Assembly: GCA_017464745.1 (NCBI GenBank)
Contig: JAFTYJ010000098.1
Location: 1 to 39,768, forward strand
Source: Rikenellaceae bacterium
Lineage (GTDB): Bacteria; Bacteroidota; Bacteroidia; Bacteroidales; Rikenellaceae
Direction of reading: 5' to 3'
DNA: 39,768 bases
The notes beneath the pieces are model-generated. The model saw only the letters and a list, made by a program, of their open reading frames with translations. It was not told the origin of the DNA and did no database searches. Position numbers and translations under genes: made by a program. Positions 1-9,337 of this stretch are shown here, in pieces; the stretch's first letter is position 1, and each line of letters starts with the position of its first letter.

Positions 1-1
1 G

Positions 2-1051
2 GCTCGTCCTTCGCGCGGTTTGAGCCGTCGTGAGTTTGGTCACGGTCACCTGGCTTGGCGTGCACTGAAACCTATGGTTCCCGTAGGCGAGGAGAACCCC
101 TATGCAGTTCGCGTAGTGTCGGATATCCTCGAAAGTAACGGTTCGTCGTCGATGGCTACCGTATGTGCCGGTACTCTGGCGCTGATGGATGCCGGTGTGA
201 AACTCAAAAAGCCCGTGTCGGGTATCGCAATGGGTCTGATTTCGGAGGGCGACAAATACGCAGTTCTGTCGGACATCCTGGGCGACGAGGACCACTTGGG
301 CGATATGGACTTCAAGGTTACCGGTACTCGTGACGGTATCACCGCAACCCAAATGGATATCAAAGTTGACGGTCTGTCGTATGAGGTACTGGCCAAAGCG
401 TTGGCACAAGCAAAGGCCGGTCGTCTGCACATTATGGACAAAATTACCGAGACCATCGCTGAGCCTCGTGAGGACTATCGTCCGTTCGTTCCCCGCATCG
501 TTCAAATCACCATCCCCGGTGAGTTTATCGGTGCTGTTATCGGCCCGGGCGGTAAAGTTATCCAAGAGATTCAAAAGACCACCGGTACCACTATCACCAT
601 CACCGAGGTTGACCAAAAAGGTATCGTTGATATTTTTGGCGTGGACAAAGAGTCGCTTGATGGCGCACTCAACCGCATCAAAGGCATCGTGGCAGTTCCC
701 GAGGTTGGTGAGATTTACACCGGAAAAGTTAAGTCGGTAGTTGCGTTTGGTGCGTTTGTTGAGATACTCCCCGGTAAAGACGCTCTGTTGCACATCTCGG
801 AGATTGATTACAAACGTTTCGAGACTATGGAAGAGACCGGTATCAAAGAGGGCGACGTGCTCGAAGTGAAACTCATCGGCCTTGACCAAAAGACCGGCAA
901 ATACAAACTCTCGCGCAAAGTGTTGCTCGAAAAACCCGAGGGTTGGGTTGAGGAGCGCCGTGAGCGTGGCGAGCGTCGCGGTCCCCGCAAAGATGGCGGC
1001 AAACCCCGTGGCGAGCGTCGTGACAACAACAAAAACGACGACAAAGAGTAA
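2..1051 (+). CDS. pnp: Polyribonucleotide nucleotidyltransferase (PNPase), 3' part, cut by window start
   Basis: The reading frame is open from base 2 to TAA at 1049-1051; the N-terminal part lies outside the window. PNPase is a phosphorolytic 3'-5' exoribonuclease of RNA decay, a trimeric ring with C-terminal KH and S1 RNA-binding domains. Visible here are the second RNase PH core ([10 protein letters not shown] near the start; the catalytic-site block [15 protein letters not shown] at about 260-315), the KH domain with its GPGG loop at about 542-553, and the S1 domain from about 698 ([21 protein letters not shown]). The protein ends in an Arg/Gly/Lys/Asp-rich tail (about 940-1048) of low complexity, a common extension in this phylum that probably contacts RNA. 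A long imperfect hairpin (1059-1108) follows the stop without a T-run. Family assignment is secure. Confidence 0.97.
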   Translation, partial: ARPSRGLSRREFGHGHLAWRALKPMVPVGEENPYAVRVVSDILESNGSSSMATVCAGTLALMDAGVKLKKPVSGIAMGLISEGDKYAVLSDILGDEDHLGDMDFKVTGTRDGITATQMDIKVDGLSYEVLAKALAQAKAGRLHIMDKITETIAEPREDYRPFVPRIVQITIPGEFIGAVIGPGGKVIQEIQKTTGTTITITEVDQKGIVDIFGVDKESLDGALNRIKGIVAVPEVGEIYTGKVKSVVAFGAFVEILPGKDALLHISEIDYKRFETMEETGIKEGDVLEVKLIGLDQKTGKYKLSRKVLLEKPEGWVEERRERGERRGPRKDGGKPRGERRDNNKNDDKE

Positions 1052-1155
1052 AGAAAAGCACTCGGAGGGGTGGGGCGTGAGGATAACGGCCCACTCCCAA
1101 CCGAAGTGAATCCGATAAAGCAATTTCTATTTATTTTTAAAGTATTATAAACACT

Positions 1156-2799
1156 ATGAAAAAGATTGTAAATCTCAGTTTAATTCTGGCTGTTGCTGTT
1201 GTTGCTTCGAGCTGCAACTGCTTCAAGAAAATGGCCAAGAAAGTGGATGATGTAACCATCACCTGCAATCCCGAGGTCCTGACCCTCAAAGGTAGCAACG
1301 TTGTAACCGATGTTACCGTAACCTTCCCCGAGAAGTACTACCACAAAAAGGCTGTTGCCAAAGTTACTCCCGTATTGGAGTTCGAGGGTGGCAGCATCGA
1401 GGGTACTCCTCAATACTTCCAAGGCTCGAAAGTTAAAGACAACTACACTGTTATCGACAAGAAAACCGGTGGCAGCTACACTATGTCGGTTTCGATTCCC
1501 TACGACCCCCGTGCCGAGGTTTCGACTCTGGTTATGGTAGTTGAGGGCCGTTGCGAGGGCAAAGACGCCGAGATGACCGAGGTTGCTCGCATCCCCGTTG
1601 CTGAGGGCGTAAACACCCTGCAAAACAGCATGGACTACTCGTCGGCACTCGAAATGTTGAGCGACAAGTACGAGAAGACCACCACTATCAGCGAGAAAGC
1701 TGACATTATGTACACCATCAACCAATCGAACGTTCGCAAAAACCAACTGACCACCGAGCAAATCAAGGCTTTGGAGTCGTTCATCACCGAGAACGTTGAT
1801 AAAGACCGCGTTACCTTGGGCAATGTTTACGCTAACGGTTACGCTTCGCCTGATGGTCCCCTCGATCTGAACGACAAACTGTCGAAAGCTCGTAGCGAGA
1901 GCGGTAAAAAGGCTCTGAGCAAAGAGTTGAAGAAAGTTGAGGGCGTAAACTATGACGCTGCTGCTTATGGTGAGGACTGGGACGGTTTCAAAGAGTTGGT
2001 TGAGGCTTCGAACATCGAGGACAAAGCTATGATTCTCCAAATCCTCCAAATGACCAGCAACCCCGTAGAGCGTGACGCTCAAATCAAAAATATGAGCGCT
2101 GTATTCGAGCAACTCGCAAAAGAGGTTCTGCCCCAACTCCGTCGCACCCAACTGGTTGCTACCGCTGAGGTTCAAAACCTGACCGATGCTGAGATCGTTG
2201 CTGCTATCGAGAAAGGCGATCTGGCTTCGCTGAGCTTGGAGCAACTGCTCTATGGTGCTACTCTGATTGAGGACAACGCTACCAAAGCAAAAGTTTATGA
2301 GGCTGCTACCAAATACAACGACGCTCGCGCTTACAACAACCTGGGTGTTGTTTACGCCGAGATGGGCAACTGGGCTGAGGCAGGCAAAGCATTTGCTAAG
2401 GCTGCTGAGACCAGCGCTGACGCTGCTATCAACAACAACCTTGCAGTAGGTGCTATCGCCGAGGGTAAAGTTGCTGAGGCTAAACAATACATCGCAGGCG
2501 CTTCGGCTGAGGCTAAGGCTCTGGCTGCTGTTGCTGAGGGTAACTACGCTGAGGCTACCGGCAAACTGTCGGGCTACAACGCTGCTGTAAACTACGTATT
2601 GGAGGGCAACCTGTCGGCCGCTAAATCGGCTCTGGCTGGTGACAACTCGGCTAACGCTGAGTATCTGCGTGCTGTAATCGCTGCACAAGAGGGTAACAAA
2701 TCGGAGGCTTCGGCTTATGCTAAGAGCGCTATCGAGAAGAACCCCGCTTTGAAAGCAAAAGCAGAGAAAGACGTTAACCTCAAAGGTATCGAGTTCTAA
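1156..2799 (+). CDS. TPR lipoprotein with OmpA-like segment
   Basis: A 547-residue exported lipoprotein: the signal peptide ends in a lipobox with Cys20 (VASSC). Residues 30-150 look beta-rich. Residues about 180-260 resemble an OmpA C-terminal (peptidoglycan-associating) fold, with GYASPDGP followed by LNDKLSKARSES, the usual pattern before the helix. Residues about 365-540 form degenerate TPR-like helical repeats very rich in Ala, Glu and Asn (AYNNLGVVYAEMGNWAEAGKAF). The gene uses a narrow set of codons (GCT, GAG, AAC, GTT), so strongly that the opposite strand stays open for over 1.6 kb, which suggests high expression. A perfect 11-bp terminator follows at 2831. It probably sits in the outer-membrane inner leaflet bridging to peptidoglycan; the exact role is not known to me. 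Confidence 0.85.
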   Translation: MKKIVNLSLILAVAVVASSCNCFKKMAKKVDDVTITCNPEVLTLKGSNVVTDVTVTFPEKYYHKKAVAKVTPVLEFEGGSIEGTPQYFQGSKVKDNYTVIDKKTGGSYTMSVSIPYDPRAEVSTLVMVVEGRCEGKDAEMTEVARIPVAEGVNTLQNSMDYSSALEMLSDKYEKTTTISEKADIMYTINQSNVRKNQLTTEQIKALESFITENVDKDRVTLGNVYANGYASPDGPLDLNDKLSKARSESGKKALSKELKKVEGVNYDAAAYGEDWDGFKELVEASNIEDKAMILQILQMTSNPVERDAQIKNMSAVFEQLAKEVLPQLRRTQLVATAEVQNLTDAEIVAAIEKGDLASLSLEQLLYGATLIEDNATKAKVYEAATKYNDARAYNNLGVVYAEMGNWAEAGKAFAKAAETSADAAINNNLAVGAIAEGKVAEAKQYIAGASAEAKALAAVAEGNYAEATGKLSGYNAAVNYVLEGNLSAAKSALAGDNSANAEYLRAVIAAQEGNKSEASAYAKSAIEKNPALKAKAEKDVNLKGIEF

Positions 2800-2830
2800 T
2801 CTCAGAACATTAGATAACGTCTGACAATAG

Positions 2831-2863
2831 GCGGTCTGCAATTAGTTGCAGACCGCTTTTTTT
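2831..2863 (+). terminator. Rho-independent terminator of the TPR lipoprotein gene
   Basis: A perfect 11-bp stem (GCGGTCTGCAA at 2831-2841, TTGCAGACCGC at 2846-2856) with a TTAG loop is followed by seven T (2857-2863). It lies 31 bp after the stop of the upstream plus-strand gene. The 220 bp after it (2864-3084) carry no gene, tRNA or clear promoter that I can see. Confidence 0.93.
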
Positions 2864-3084
2864 GTTGGGCCACGGTGAGCAACCATTGGGTGGAAGTGTG
2901 GTTGAGCGAAACTTTGCTTCTGTGCTGTGTGTTGTTCTCGGGCGGGAGGATAATGCAGGTTATGCCGGTGTTGAGTGAGAAACAAGAATAGTGCTGCGCT
3001 GCATTGAGTCAGCAATTTGGTGACGGGCATACCTATATATAATAATATAAGTAGCGTGGATGTGTGCGGGTAAGTGGAGTTATA

Positions 3085-3121
3085 CAAAAACACCCTCGGC
3101 GATTGACCGAGGGTGTTTTTG
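3085..3121 (-). terminator. Terminator of the eight-gene surface-lipoprotein operon
   Basis: Stem CACCCTCGG (3091-3099) with CCGAGGGTG (3107-3115), extended by an A5/T5 pairing on both sides, so it can act in either direction. It lies 17 bp beyond the last stop of the minus-strand operon. Confidence 0.9.
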
Positions 3122-3137
3122 TATGGATGTGAAAGGC

Positions 3138-4886
3138 TTAATTGGCGTAGGATACTGCGACTTTGAACAGGCGGAAGTAGGGCCAATTGGTAAACAATAT
3201 ACCGCCATCCTCGTCGTCGTAAAGACACACGCGATTGTTTATGGGAGTCAGGTTGAACGACGGGAACTCATAGTAGGCACCCTTGTCGGTAGCGATGCTC
3301 GGGACACTGACCGAAACTTTAAGACTTGGTGCTGTGGCGGCTGCCACGGGGCCCGCCTCAAACGACGCTCCCGTAACCGAGGTCGAGAAGTAGCCACGCA
3401 CAACAACCGAGGTGGTCGAAGGAATGTGGAACGGCATACTTACAACGTAGGACTCATCTTGAATTGCGGTTGTGATGTCGTCCATATTGCGCGATGTCCA
3501 CGGGAAGTGGGTGCTGTTGATAGAGCCTTGTACATCGTTGTTCTCGCCAAAGTAGTAGCCGTCGGCCTCGTCATTGTTGCCATAGCCGCTCGATTTGACA
3601 CCCTTGTTGAACGGAATACCCGTAACGTGAACATTGGGGGCCTTCGAGGTGATGATAGTGCCATTGGGCAGCATAACATAACCTTGGGCATTGTACTCGC
3701 CCCACTCGGTGTAACTCGACATACGGAGGTTGTAGCCGAACGAGGTCAGAGGTTCGTTGTTGGGGATACGGTTGTTGTTATACATCACGCCTGTCTCGGC
3801 GATGGGTACCGAGTAGCCAAAGCCATTGGCATCGGGCGAGGGACCCGACACCACGATGTTGTCGTAGTAGATAGTTGAGCCGTCGAGCGAGTTGTCGAGC
3901 GTATTGAACGAGGTGTAGATGTTGCCCGAAATCTCGAACTTGGGAATATCGAATGCCAAGTCGTGAAAACTTCCCTGTTTGTAGTCCGTGCCACTATAAG
4001 TATAGGTGTATTGGAAACCGCTCTCGGTGGTCACGGTCAGGGTCAGCGGAATGTTGCTCAGGTCCACGGGATTGATAAAAGCCCATACGCAGTTGTCGCT
4101 CTCGTTGAGTTCGCCCATACCCTCGGCAATCTCGACAGTAACGCTATTGGACGGTGCGGTGAAGGTCACGGCACGGTTCACAACATTAACCTCGAAGTCG
4201 CCCGTCAGTGCAACATCTTCGGGAGCGGTGAGGGTTACGGACTTTATAATCTCACCATTTTGGTAGTCCTTGTTGACATAAAGACGTATGGCCGAGAACA
4301 GGTGCTCGAATTGCAGACGTACATCGGGAGCCTGGGTAGTTGCAAGAGTGCCACCCTTGACAGCCGAGGCGACCATATAGTCGTAGTCGGTGCGGAAACC
4401 ATAGACTCCGGGGCGGTCAACCTTCTGTACAGTAGGCAGTGTGAGTCCCGAAATGGTGGTCGTGGCCAGCGTGAACGAGGCTTTGAGTTGGTAGGGGTAG
4501 TAGGCCGCATACCAATACTCCTCGCCCTCGGGCATACGGGCATAGGTCTCGGTCGAGAGTTTGCCGTCAAACACCGTGGTGAGTTGTTTCTCGGCGGTGT
4601 TGTTGTTAATCATACGGCAATCGTCAACAATCAGGTCGTCGCCTGCGCTGTTGGTCGCAAACAGTCCTATTTTGTCGCCATTGGTCCAATAGTAGGCATA
4701 ACTTCCGTCGGCGAGTTGGGTGCGGGTATCGACCACAAAGTCGTCTTGGGAGGTGTGGTTGGCGGCGGCAACAATCGAAATAGCGACCTGTTCGGAGTTT
4801 TCGATTCCGAGGTTATCCCCCTTGTTGCAACTGCAAACGGCAAGTGCAACAATCCCCAGAAGTGATAGTAGAGTTGTTTGTTTCAC
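3138..4886 (-). CDS. Fimbrillin-like lipoprotein (operon gene 8)
   Basis: A 582-residue lipoprotein; signal peptide with lipobox AVCSC, Cys20. The N-terminal half matches the fimbrillin-like (Mfa-like) pattern: a TR pair at residues 54-55, then the YYWTNGDKIGLFA block seen in Bacteroidales fimbrillin-family proteins, and beta-strands to about residue 310. The C-terminal half (about 320-582) is beta-rich and shares short motifs with operon gene 6, for example LPNGTIITS against LPDGTIIYS and VTGIPF against VTGIPY, so the two are diverged paralogues. It is the last gene of the operon, 17 bp after its neighbour and just before the terminator. Likely outer-membrane or surface anchored. Whether it polymerises or caps a fibre cannot be told from sequence. 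Confidence 0.8.
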   Translation of the reverse strand: MKQTTLLSLLGIVALAVCSCNKGDNLGIENSEQVAISIVAAANHTSQDDFVVDTRTQLADGSYAYYWTNGDKIGLFATNSAGDDLIVDDCRMINNNTAEKQLTTVFDGKLSTETYARMPEGEEYWYAAYYPYQLKASFTLATTTISGLTLPTVQKVDRPGVYGFRTDYDYMVASAVKGGTLATTQAPDVRLQFEHLFSAIRLYVNKDYQNGEIIKSVTLTAPEDVALTGDFEVNVVNRAVTFTAPSNSVTVEIAEGMGELNESDNCVWAFINPVDLSNIPLTLTVTTESGFQYTYTYSGTDYKQGSFHDLAFDIPKFEISGNIYTSFNTLDNSLDGSTIYYDNIVVSGPSPDANGFGYSVPIAETGVMYNNNRIPNNEPLTSFGYNLRMSSYTEWGEYNAQGYVMLPNGTIITSKAPNVHVTGIPFNKGVKSSGYGNNDEADGYYFGENNDVQGSINSTHFPWTSRNMDDITTAIQDESYVVSMPFHIPSTTSVVVRGYFSTSVTGASFEAGPVAAATAPSLKVSVSVPSIATDKGAYYEFPSFNLTPINNRVCLYDDEDGGILFTNWPYFRLFKVAVSYAN

Positions 4887-4903
4887 GGTAAGAGAGTGTT
4901 TTG

Positions 4904-5623
4904 TTATTCAACAACAATATCGTCGTCCTCAATCCAGGGGGCGATACCGGCCGAGAATACGCGTACGCCGTCCTCGTAGGTCATCTTGATGATGATGTGG
5001 CGCCATTGTCCGAGGCGAACGCCGGGAATCTCGGTTTCGAAACGTTCGGCAGCACCATCCACAGTACCCTCAAACACTACGCTCAGGGTATTTTGCTCGC
5101 CTGTGGGGCGGAAGTAGATAGGGGCGCTGTCGTCTTTGGTTACACGAAGTGAGGCTTCGTCAAGAGCCACGGTTGTACCGCAGTCGTCGCTCATAGCCTC
5201 GGTAATCTCGCCCTCGAACTCAACCGACACTTTGAGCGATTCCAACGGACAGATGATAGTCTCGACGGTGGTGGTTTGGCCCGAAGTGATGTTGAACTCG
5301 CGGTAGCCGCTGAAATAGCCCTCTCGTGCCACGTCAGCGTGGCTCTCGGCGCTGGCTACCTCCAAAATGTAGTCACCCTCGCGCAACATAATGTGTGCGG
5401 GCAGGGTGGCGATGGTCCACGAGCCTACATTTTCGCCACGCGACGAGGTGATATTGACCAAAAAGTTGTCGGTCGAAGTGGCACGGGTGCTCTCCTCGAT
5501 GGTGGCGCTGATGGCGCTCAAATCGAGCATTCCCTCGCCATAGGCGGTGCTTGCGGGGTCGTTCTCGCACGAGGTGAAGGCGATAGCCACAAGTGCCAGG
5601 GCACTCAATATATACTTTTTCAT
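4904..5623 (-). CDS. DUF4493-type lipoprotein (operon gene 7)
   Basis: A 239-residue lipoprotein with lipobox AFTSC (Cys19). The mature protein is made of a single domain that I assign to DUF4493 from its pattern: a first strand GMLDLSAIS, the ESTRA site at Arg47, the short block LREGDYILEVAS, an aromatic FSGYREFNI strand, ITSGQTTTVE and a following strand LKVSVEF. The same order recurs in operon genes 1, 2 and 3. The C-terminus is acidic (EDDDIVVE). It lies 9 bp after gene 6 and 17 bp before gene 8. DUF4493 has no established biochemical function; surface location and structural role are inference from the lipobox and neighbours. Confidence 0.8.
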   Translation of the reverse strand: MKKYILSALALVAIAFTSCENDPASTAYGEGMLDLSAISATIEESTRATSTDNFLVNITSSRGENVGSWTIATLPAHIMLREGDYILEVASAESHADVAREGYFSGYREFNITSGQTTTVETIICPLESLKVSVEFEGEITEAMSDDCGTTVALDEASLRVTKDDSAPIYFRPTGEQNTLSVVFEGTVDGAAERFETEIPGVRLGQWRHIIIKMTYEDGVRVFSAGIAPWIEDDDIVVE

Positions 5624-5632
5624 AAGTGCAAA

Positions 5633-7582
5633 CTATTTGTATTCTACCTTAAAGTTATCAATCGTGAACCACGCAACGTAGTCGCTGTTCTTGACATTGT
5701 TGACATAAACAGTCACTTGGGGAGTTGCGTCAGTGAGGGTCATTCCCCAACTATTGTCTTTGAACGAAGCCTCGCCATAGAACAATACCACACTGCTGTG
5801 TTTGTAACCATTCGAGGTGTCGGTCGAGAAACTACCTGACGAAGGAGCGGCATAGATGTAGCCGTCGATGCTGGTAAACCAAGCGCGGTAGAGATAGGTC
5901 TTAACCGTAACATTGACACCCAGGTCGGCGGGAATATTGTAGGCAGGCGACACAATCCAACCGTTATCTTCTTGGTCGGTGGGGTTCTCGAATTTCAGAC
6001 GCAGAGCCTTTTGTGTGTCGCCGGCTCCGAGGCCATAACCCTGCCAAGCAAGGTTGTCGCCGGTCCAACCCTCGGGAAGTGCGGTAAGACCTTTGCCCGA
6101 CAAACTGTAAGGAATACCCGTAACCTCGACATTCACAGCGTCCGAAGTGAACTTCACGCCGCCGATGGTTACATAAGCCTCGACATTGTGGGCTGTCCAA
6201 CTTTGAGAACCAATCTCGCCCAGGTTGAACTCCAAACTCGAAGTGGTGGTGGCATAGTTGACACCGTCAACCGAGATACCTACCTCGCTAACCTCCGAGA
6301 TGAATGCACTATTCATATCGTAGGTGTTGGTCGAAGTGTAAATCGACGAACCATTCTTGGTATTGGCAGTTGCAGCGCCGCTGTTTTGATAATAGGTGTA
6401 AGAGGTATTTACATCGCCCAGATAGACGTTGAAGTTACCAACTACGCGAACACCCTCGGCAACATCCGAATAGATGATAGTGCCGTCGGGAAGTTCAACC
6501 CAACCACGCATCGAATAGACACCGCTGGGGATTTGGTTGATGCACAACTCAAAAGATTGTGAGCCCTCGGGAAGTGTGCTCTCGAAGGTCTTAATACCCT
6601 CCGAAGTGTTGTACTCAACACCGCCACGCACAACGTCCGACAGGTTGGCTCCTCCCAGGCGCACAGCAACGTGAGCAGCCGAGGGGTCGGTGATGTTGCC
6701 GGCCGAGTTGTTGTCGAGCAGGGTGCGAACCTCCTCCAAAATCAGAACCTCGGGCATACCCACAATAACACGCGACGCATAGCCTGCGCGGAAGTTGCGA
6801 CCTGCAACCTCAAAAGTGGTGGTATTGCCTGCGGCGGTAGCCTCAATAGTGATTTTACCCTCCGACAGGTCGGCAGGGGCGATGAAGGCCCAAGCCTCGG
6901 TACCTGCGGCCATCTGTTTGGCGCAATCGACGGTGATGACGTTGCTACCCTCGACGGTGGTGGCACTCTCGCCCTTAACATCCACGCTTACACTACCGGC
7001 AACGGCTGCGGGGAAGGTAATCTTCACAGTCTCGATGGTGTTGCCATAGTTGTCCAGACCACCCGGAATATCGAGTCGCAGGGCGTGGAGTGCGTGAGTA
7101 TATTGCAGGTTAAGTGCGGCACCTTTTTGGGTCAGTGCGAGGGCTGTGGAGGGTTGTGCCACAAGGATGTCGCTCTGGCAGTCATAGTCGCCACTTTGAG
7201 CGGCGGGCAACTCATAGGTCGCAATGCCGTTCGAAATGTTGGTGGGGGCGGGGTACACCGAGTAGTAGGTGTAGGTACCACGCTCCATTTGGGTCAGGAA
7301 GGCCTCGAACTTGGCACCCGAAGCGTCGGCCTCGGTAGCCTCAAAAACCACTCCGTCGAGCGCGGTTGTACCATCCTTCTCGGCCCATACGGCAACCTTA
7401 TCGCCAACGGCCCAATCCACTTCGCGAGTCTGCTCGTTGAACGAGGTACGGGTGGAGGCAGGACCCGAGGCAAAGAACGATGCCGCGGTAGGGGTGTTCG
7501 GGGTGTCGGATGTCATAGGCTCCGAGGCGTTACAGCCCGCAAGCACTGCCGACACAAGAATCAACCAAAAACTCTTTTTCAT
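5633..7582 (-). CDS. Fimbrillin-like lipoprotein with C-terminal jelly-roll domain (operon gene 6)
   Basis: A 649-residue lipoprotein, lipobox VLAGC (Cys17). Residues about 33-285 are fimbrillin-like: STRTSF with Arg45, then VDWAVGDKVAVWA and a second block HALRLDIPG, the usual two-lobed order. Residues about 290-490 contain two beta-sandwich-like segments with LPDGTIIYS and VTGIPY motifs shared with operon gene 8. Residues about 495-649 resemble a choice-of-anchor-J/MAM-like jelly roll (ALPEGWTGDNLAWQG, NGWIVSPAYNIP, final WFTIDNFKVEYK), a fold often used in glycan or protein binding. Size and domain order suggest an adhesin-type tip or cell-surface protein rather than a simple shaft subunit, but this is inference. 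Confidence 0.8.
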   Translation of the reverse strand: MKKSFWLILVSAVLAGCNASEPMTSDTPNTPTAASFFASGPASTRTSFNEQTREVDWAVGDKVAVWAEKDGTTALDGVVFEATEADASGAKFEAFLTQMERGTYTYYSVYPAPTNISNGIATYELPAAQSGDYDCQSDILVAQPSTALALTQKGAALNLQYTHALHALRLDIPGGLDNYGNTIETVKITFPAAVAGSVSVDVKGESATTVEGSNVITVDCAKQMAAGTEAWAFIAPADLSEGKITIEATAAGNTTTFEVAGRNFRAGYASRVIVGMPEVLILEEVRTLLDNNSAGNITDPSAAHVAVRLGGANLSDVVRGGVEYNTSEGIKTFESTLPEGSQSFELCINQIPSGVYSMRGWVELPDGTIIYSDVAEGVRVVGNFNVYLGDVNTSYTYYQNSGAATANTKNGSSIYTSTNTYDMNSAFISEVSEVGISVDGVNYATTTSSLEFNLGEIGSQSWTAHNVEAYVTIGGVKFTSDAVNVEVTGIPYSLSGKGLTALPEGWTGDNLAWQGYGLGAGDTQKALRLKFENPTDQEDNGWIVSPAYNIPADLGVNVTVKTYLYRAWFTSIDGYIYAAPSSGSFSTDTSNGYKHSSVVLFYGEASFKDNSWGMTLTDATPQVTVYVNNVKNSDYVAWFTIDNFKVEYK

Positions 7583-7606
7583 ATCTTTTGTTCTTTATTT
7601 TTATCG

Positions 7607-9325
7607 TTATTCGTACTCCAAGTGCAGGCCGTCGATAATCAATGCGCTGTTATCGCCACCCGTAAAGTAGTCGCTCCATTTGCTGGAAGTAATCATTACA
7701 ACCATATGGTTAGGTTTGGCATACTCGTCGAAGAACTCCAAAGGAATCTCAAAACGGGTCCAATCGTTTGTCTCTTCGGCCGAAGTGAAATTACCCCACG
7801 CAATCAGACCGGGAGTCTTGGGTGTAAAGTCCATACGGTTCTTGCGGTCGGTGCGTACCTCGTGCGGAATCTTCCAATCGGCCAGCGCGAACACCATATT
7901 GAGGGTATCGCTTTTGTCTGCCCAATCGCTGGTGATGAACGTGCCATCAACGCCGTCGGGTTTGAGTACGCGGTTGATAGGTTGGGGTTTGTATTGGTAG
8001 TAACCCACCAAGCGTTTGGGACGCGAGGTGAAGGGGATACCCAGATAGGTTGTACCGTTGGTGCCTTGTACCACACCGAAAGTACCCGTGAAGATGTTAC
8101 CACCTGCGAGTTTACCCGCAACGCCGATACCCACAAATTTACTTTGGAGGAAGGCTGCGTCCTCGCCCTCATAGGGAGCAATCGAGGTCAGATTGGCCGC
8201 CCTGGCTGCGCTCAAAGGTATCGAGTTGCTCGAACCGAGAGTAATTGCGCCGTGGTTGCCGGTATCCCAATAGCGGATTTTGAACTCCTCGCCGGGGTGG
8301 GTCGGATCGGTAAAGGTGTGGATAATGGGGTCGCTGAGGGTGTAGGGCAACCACAAGGCTTTGCCACTCAACTCCCAATCCTCGAAACCTGCGTTTTGGA
8401 GGTCGGGTGCAGCCTCGGTAGTGAAGGCCATAACACCACTCTCCTCGCCGTTCGACAGCGCACGGCACTCATAGTCGGTGTCGGGAGTCAGACCCTTGAT
8501 GTCGGCAACGAAGGTACCCTCGGCATCGCTCGAAAGGGTGGCGCGGCTCCAAGTGCTCTCGCCTGCGCGACGATACTCGATGATATGCTCCTCGTCCTGA
8601 ACACCTGCGGCATAGATGGTAGCCGATTTGGCCCACGCATTGACACGGGTAACCGAGGTCGAACCCTCTTGGATGATGATACGCCAGGTTTGAACCACGT
8701 CGCGGTAACTAACAGTCACAACTTTGATATGGTCCTCACCCGAAGTCGAAGTGAAGTCGGTAACACCAACAATGTTGGGTGAGAGGGTAGTGCAACCCTC
8801 GGGACCGAGTTTGAGTTCCAGGACGTTGATTTGCGAGAAGTCGGTACCTTTGGGGACATTGGCCAGAGCGATACGGTTCTCGACACCCTCGCCCACGTTC
8901 TCCTCAAAGTAACTGTCGCCCATTTGGCCCTCGACACGGAAGCGTTTCTCAACACTTTGGGTGCCCACAAATTTGTAGGGGGTCAGGTAGCCATAGATAT
9001 TCACAAACAGCACCTCGCCTCTACGCAAGTTCCAACTATCGCCCTCGGTCAGGCTACGGCCGTCGGCATAGCGAATGGTGGCTTTATCTTGATTGGCGAT
9101 GCTGAGCGAGCCGAACTTTACAGCACGGAGGTCCACATTCTCGTCGATATCGATGGTGACGATGGTGGTGTCGCCGTGGATGGTAGTGGTATAGCCCTTG
9201 CTACCCTCGACGCTCACTGCCGACATTGTGCAGTCCAAGCGGGGGAAGGGGATGTCGTTCTCGATACACGAGGTGACCACCACCGAAGCAAAAATTCCAA
9301 ATATAATTTTTCCCAGTTGTTTCAT
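7607..9325 (-). CDS. PCMD-domain lipoprotein (operon gene 5)
   Basis: A 572-residue lipoprotein, lipobox VVTSC (Cys20). Residues about 30-230 hold repeats of strands with VTIDIDENVDLRAVKF and LYGYLTPYKF-type motifs, like DUF5018/cadherin-type stalks in Bacteroidales surface proteins. Residues about 235-310 are fibronectin-III-like (YRRAGESTW, IKGLTPDTDYECRA). Residues about 312-572 match the PCMD (putative carbohydrate metabolism) domain: NAGFEDWELSG at the start, YWDTGNHGAITLG, GKLAGGNIFTG, TSRPKRLVGYYQYKP, and the ending DYFTGGDNSALIIDGLHLEYE. The paralogous domain ends operon gene 3. PCMD is a jelly-roll fold; glycan binding is plausible but unproved. No TR site near residue 45, unlike its neighbours. 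Confidence 0.85.
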   Translation of the reverse strand: MKQLGKIIFGIFASVVVTSCIENDIPFPRLDCTMSAVSVEGSKGYTTTIHGDTTIVTIDIDENVDLRAVKFGSLSIANQDKATIRYADGRSLTEGDSWNLRRGEVLFVNIYGYLTPYKFVGTQSVEKRFRVEGQMGDSYFEENVGEGVENRIALANVPKGTDFSQINVLELKLGPEGCTTLSPNIVGVTDFTSTSGEDHIKVVTVSYRDVVQTWRIIIQEGSTSVTRVNAWAKSATIYAAGVQDEEHIIEYRRAGESTWSRATLSSDAEGTFVADIKGLTPDTDYECRALSNGEESGVMAFTTEAAPDLQNAGFEDWELSGKALWLPYTLSDPIIHTFTDPTHPGEEFKIRYWDTGNHGAITLGSSNSIPLSAARAANLTSIAPYEGEDAAFLQSKFVGIGVAGKLAGGNIFTGTFGVVQGTNGTTYLGIPFTSRPKRLVGYYQYKPQPINRVLKPDGVDGTFITSDWADKSDTLNMVFALADWKIPHEVRTDRKNRMDFTPKTPGLIAWGNFTSAEETNDWTRFEIPLEFFDEYAKPNHMVVMITSSKWSDYFTGGDNSALIIDGLHLEYE

Positions 9326-9337
9326 ATCCTCAATTTA

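Noticed and set aside
1180..2841. 553-codon open frame on the minus strand opposite the TPR lipoprotein
   Set aside because: It is a shadow of strong codon bias; product is Ser/Leu/Val-rich low-complexity sequence with no signal, and it runs across the terminator.
6671..8782. 703-codon plus-strand open frame inside the surface operon
   Set aside because: It covers two well-supported minus-strand lipoprotein genes and their junction; composition is Gly/His/Val-rich with no domain.
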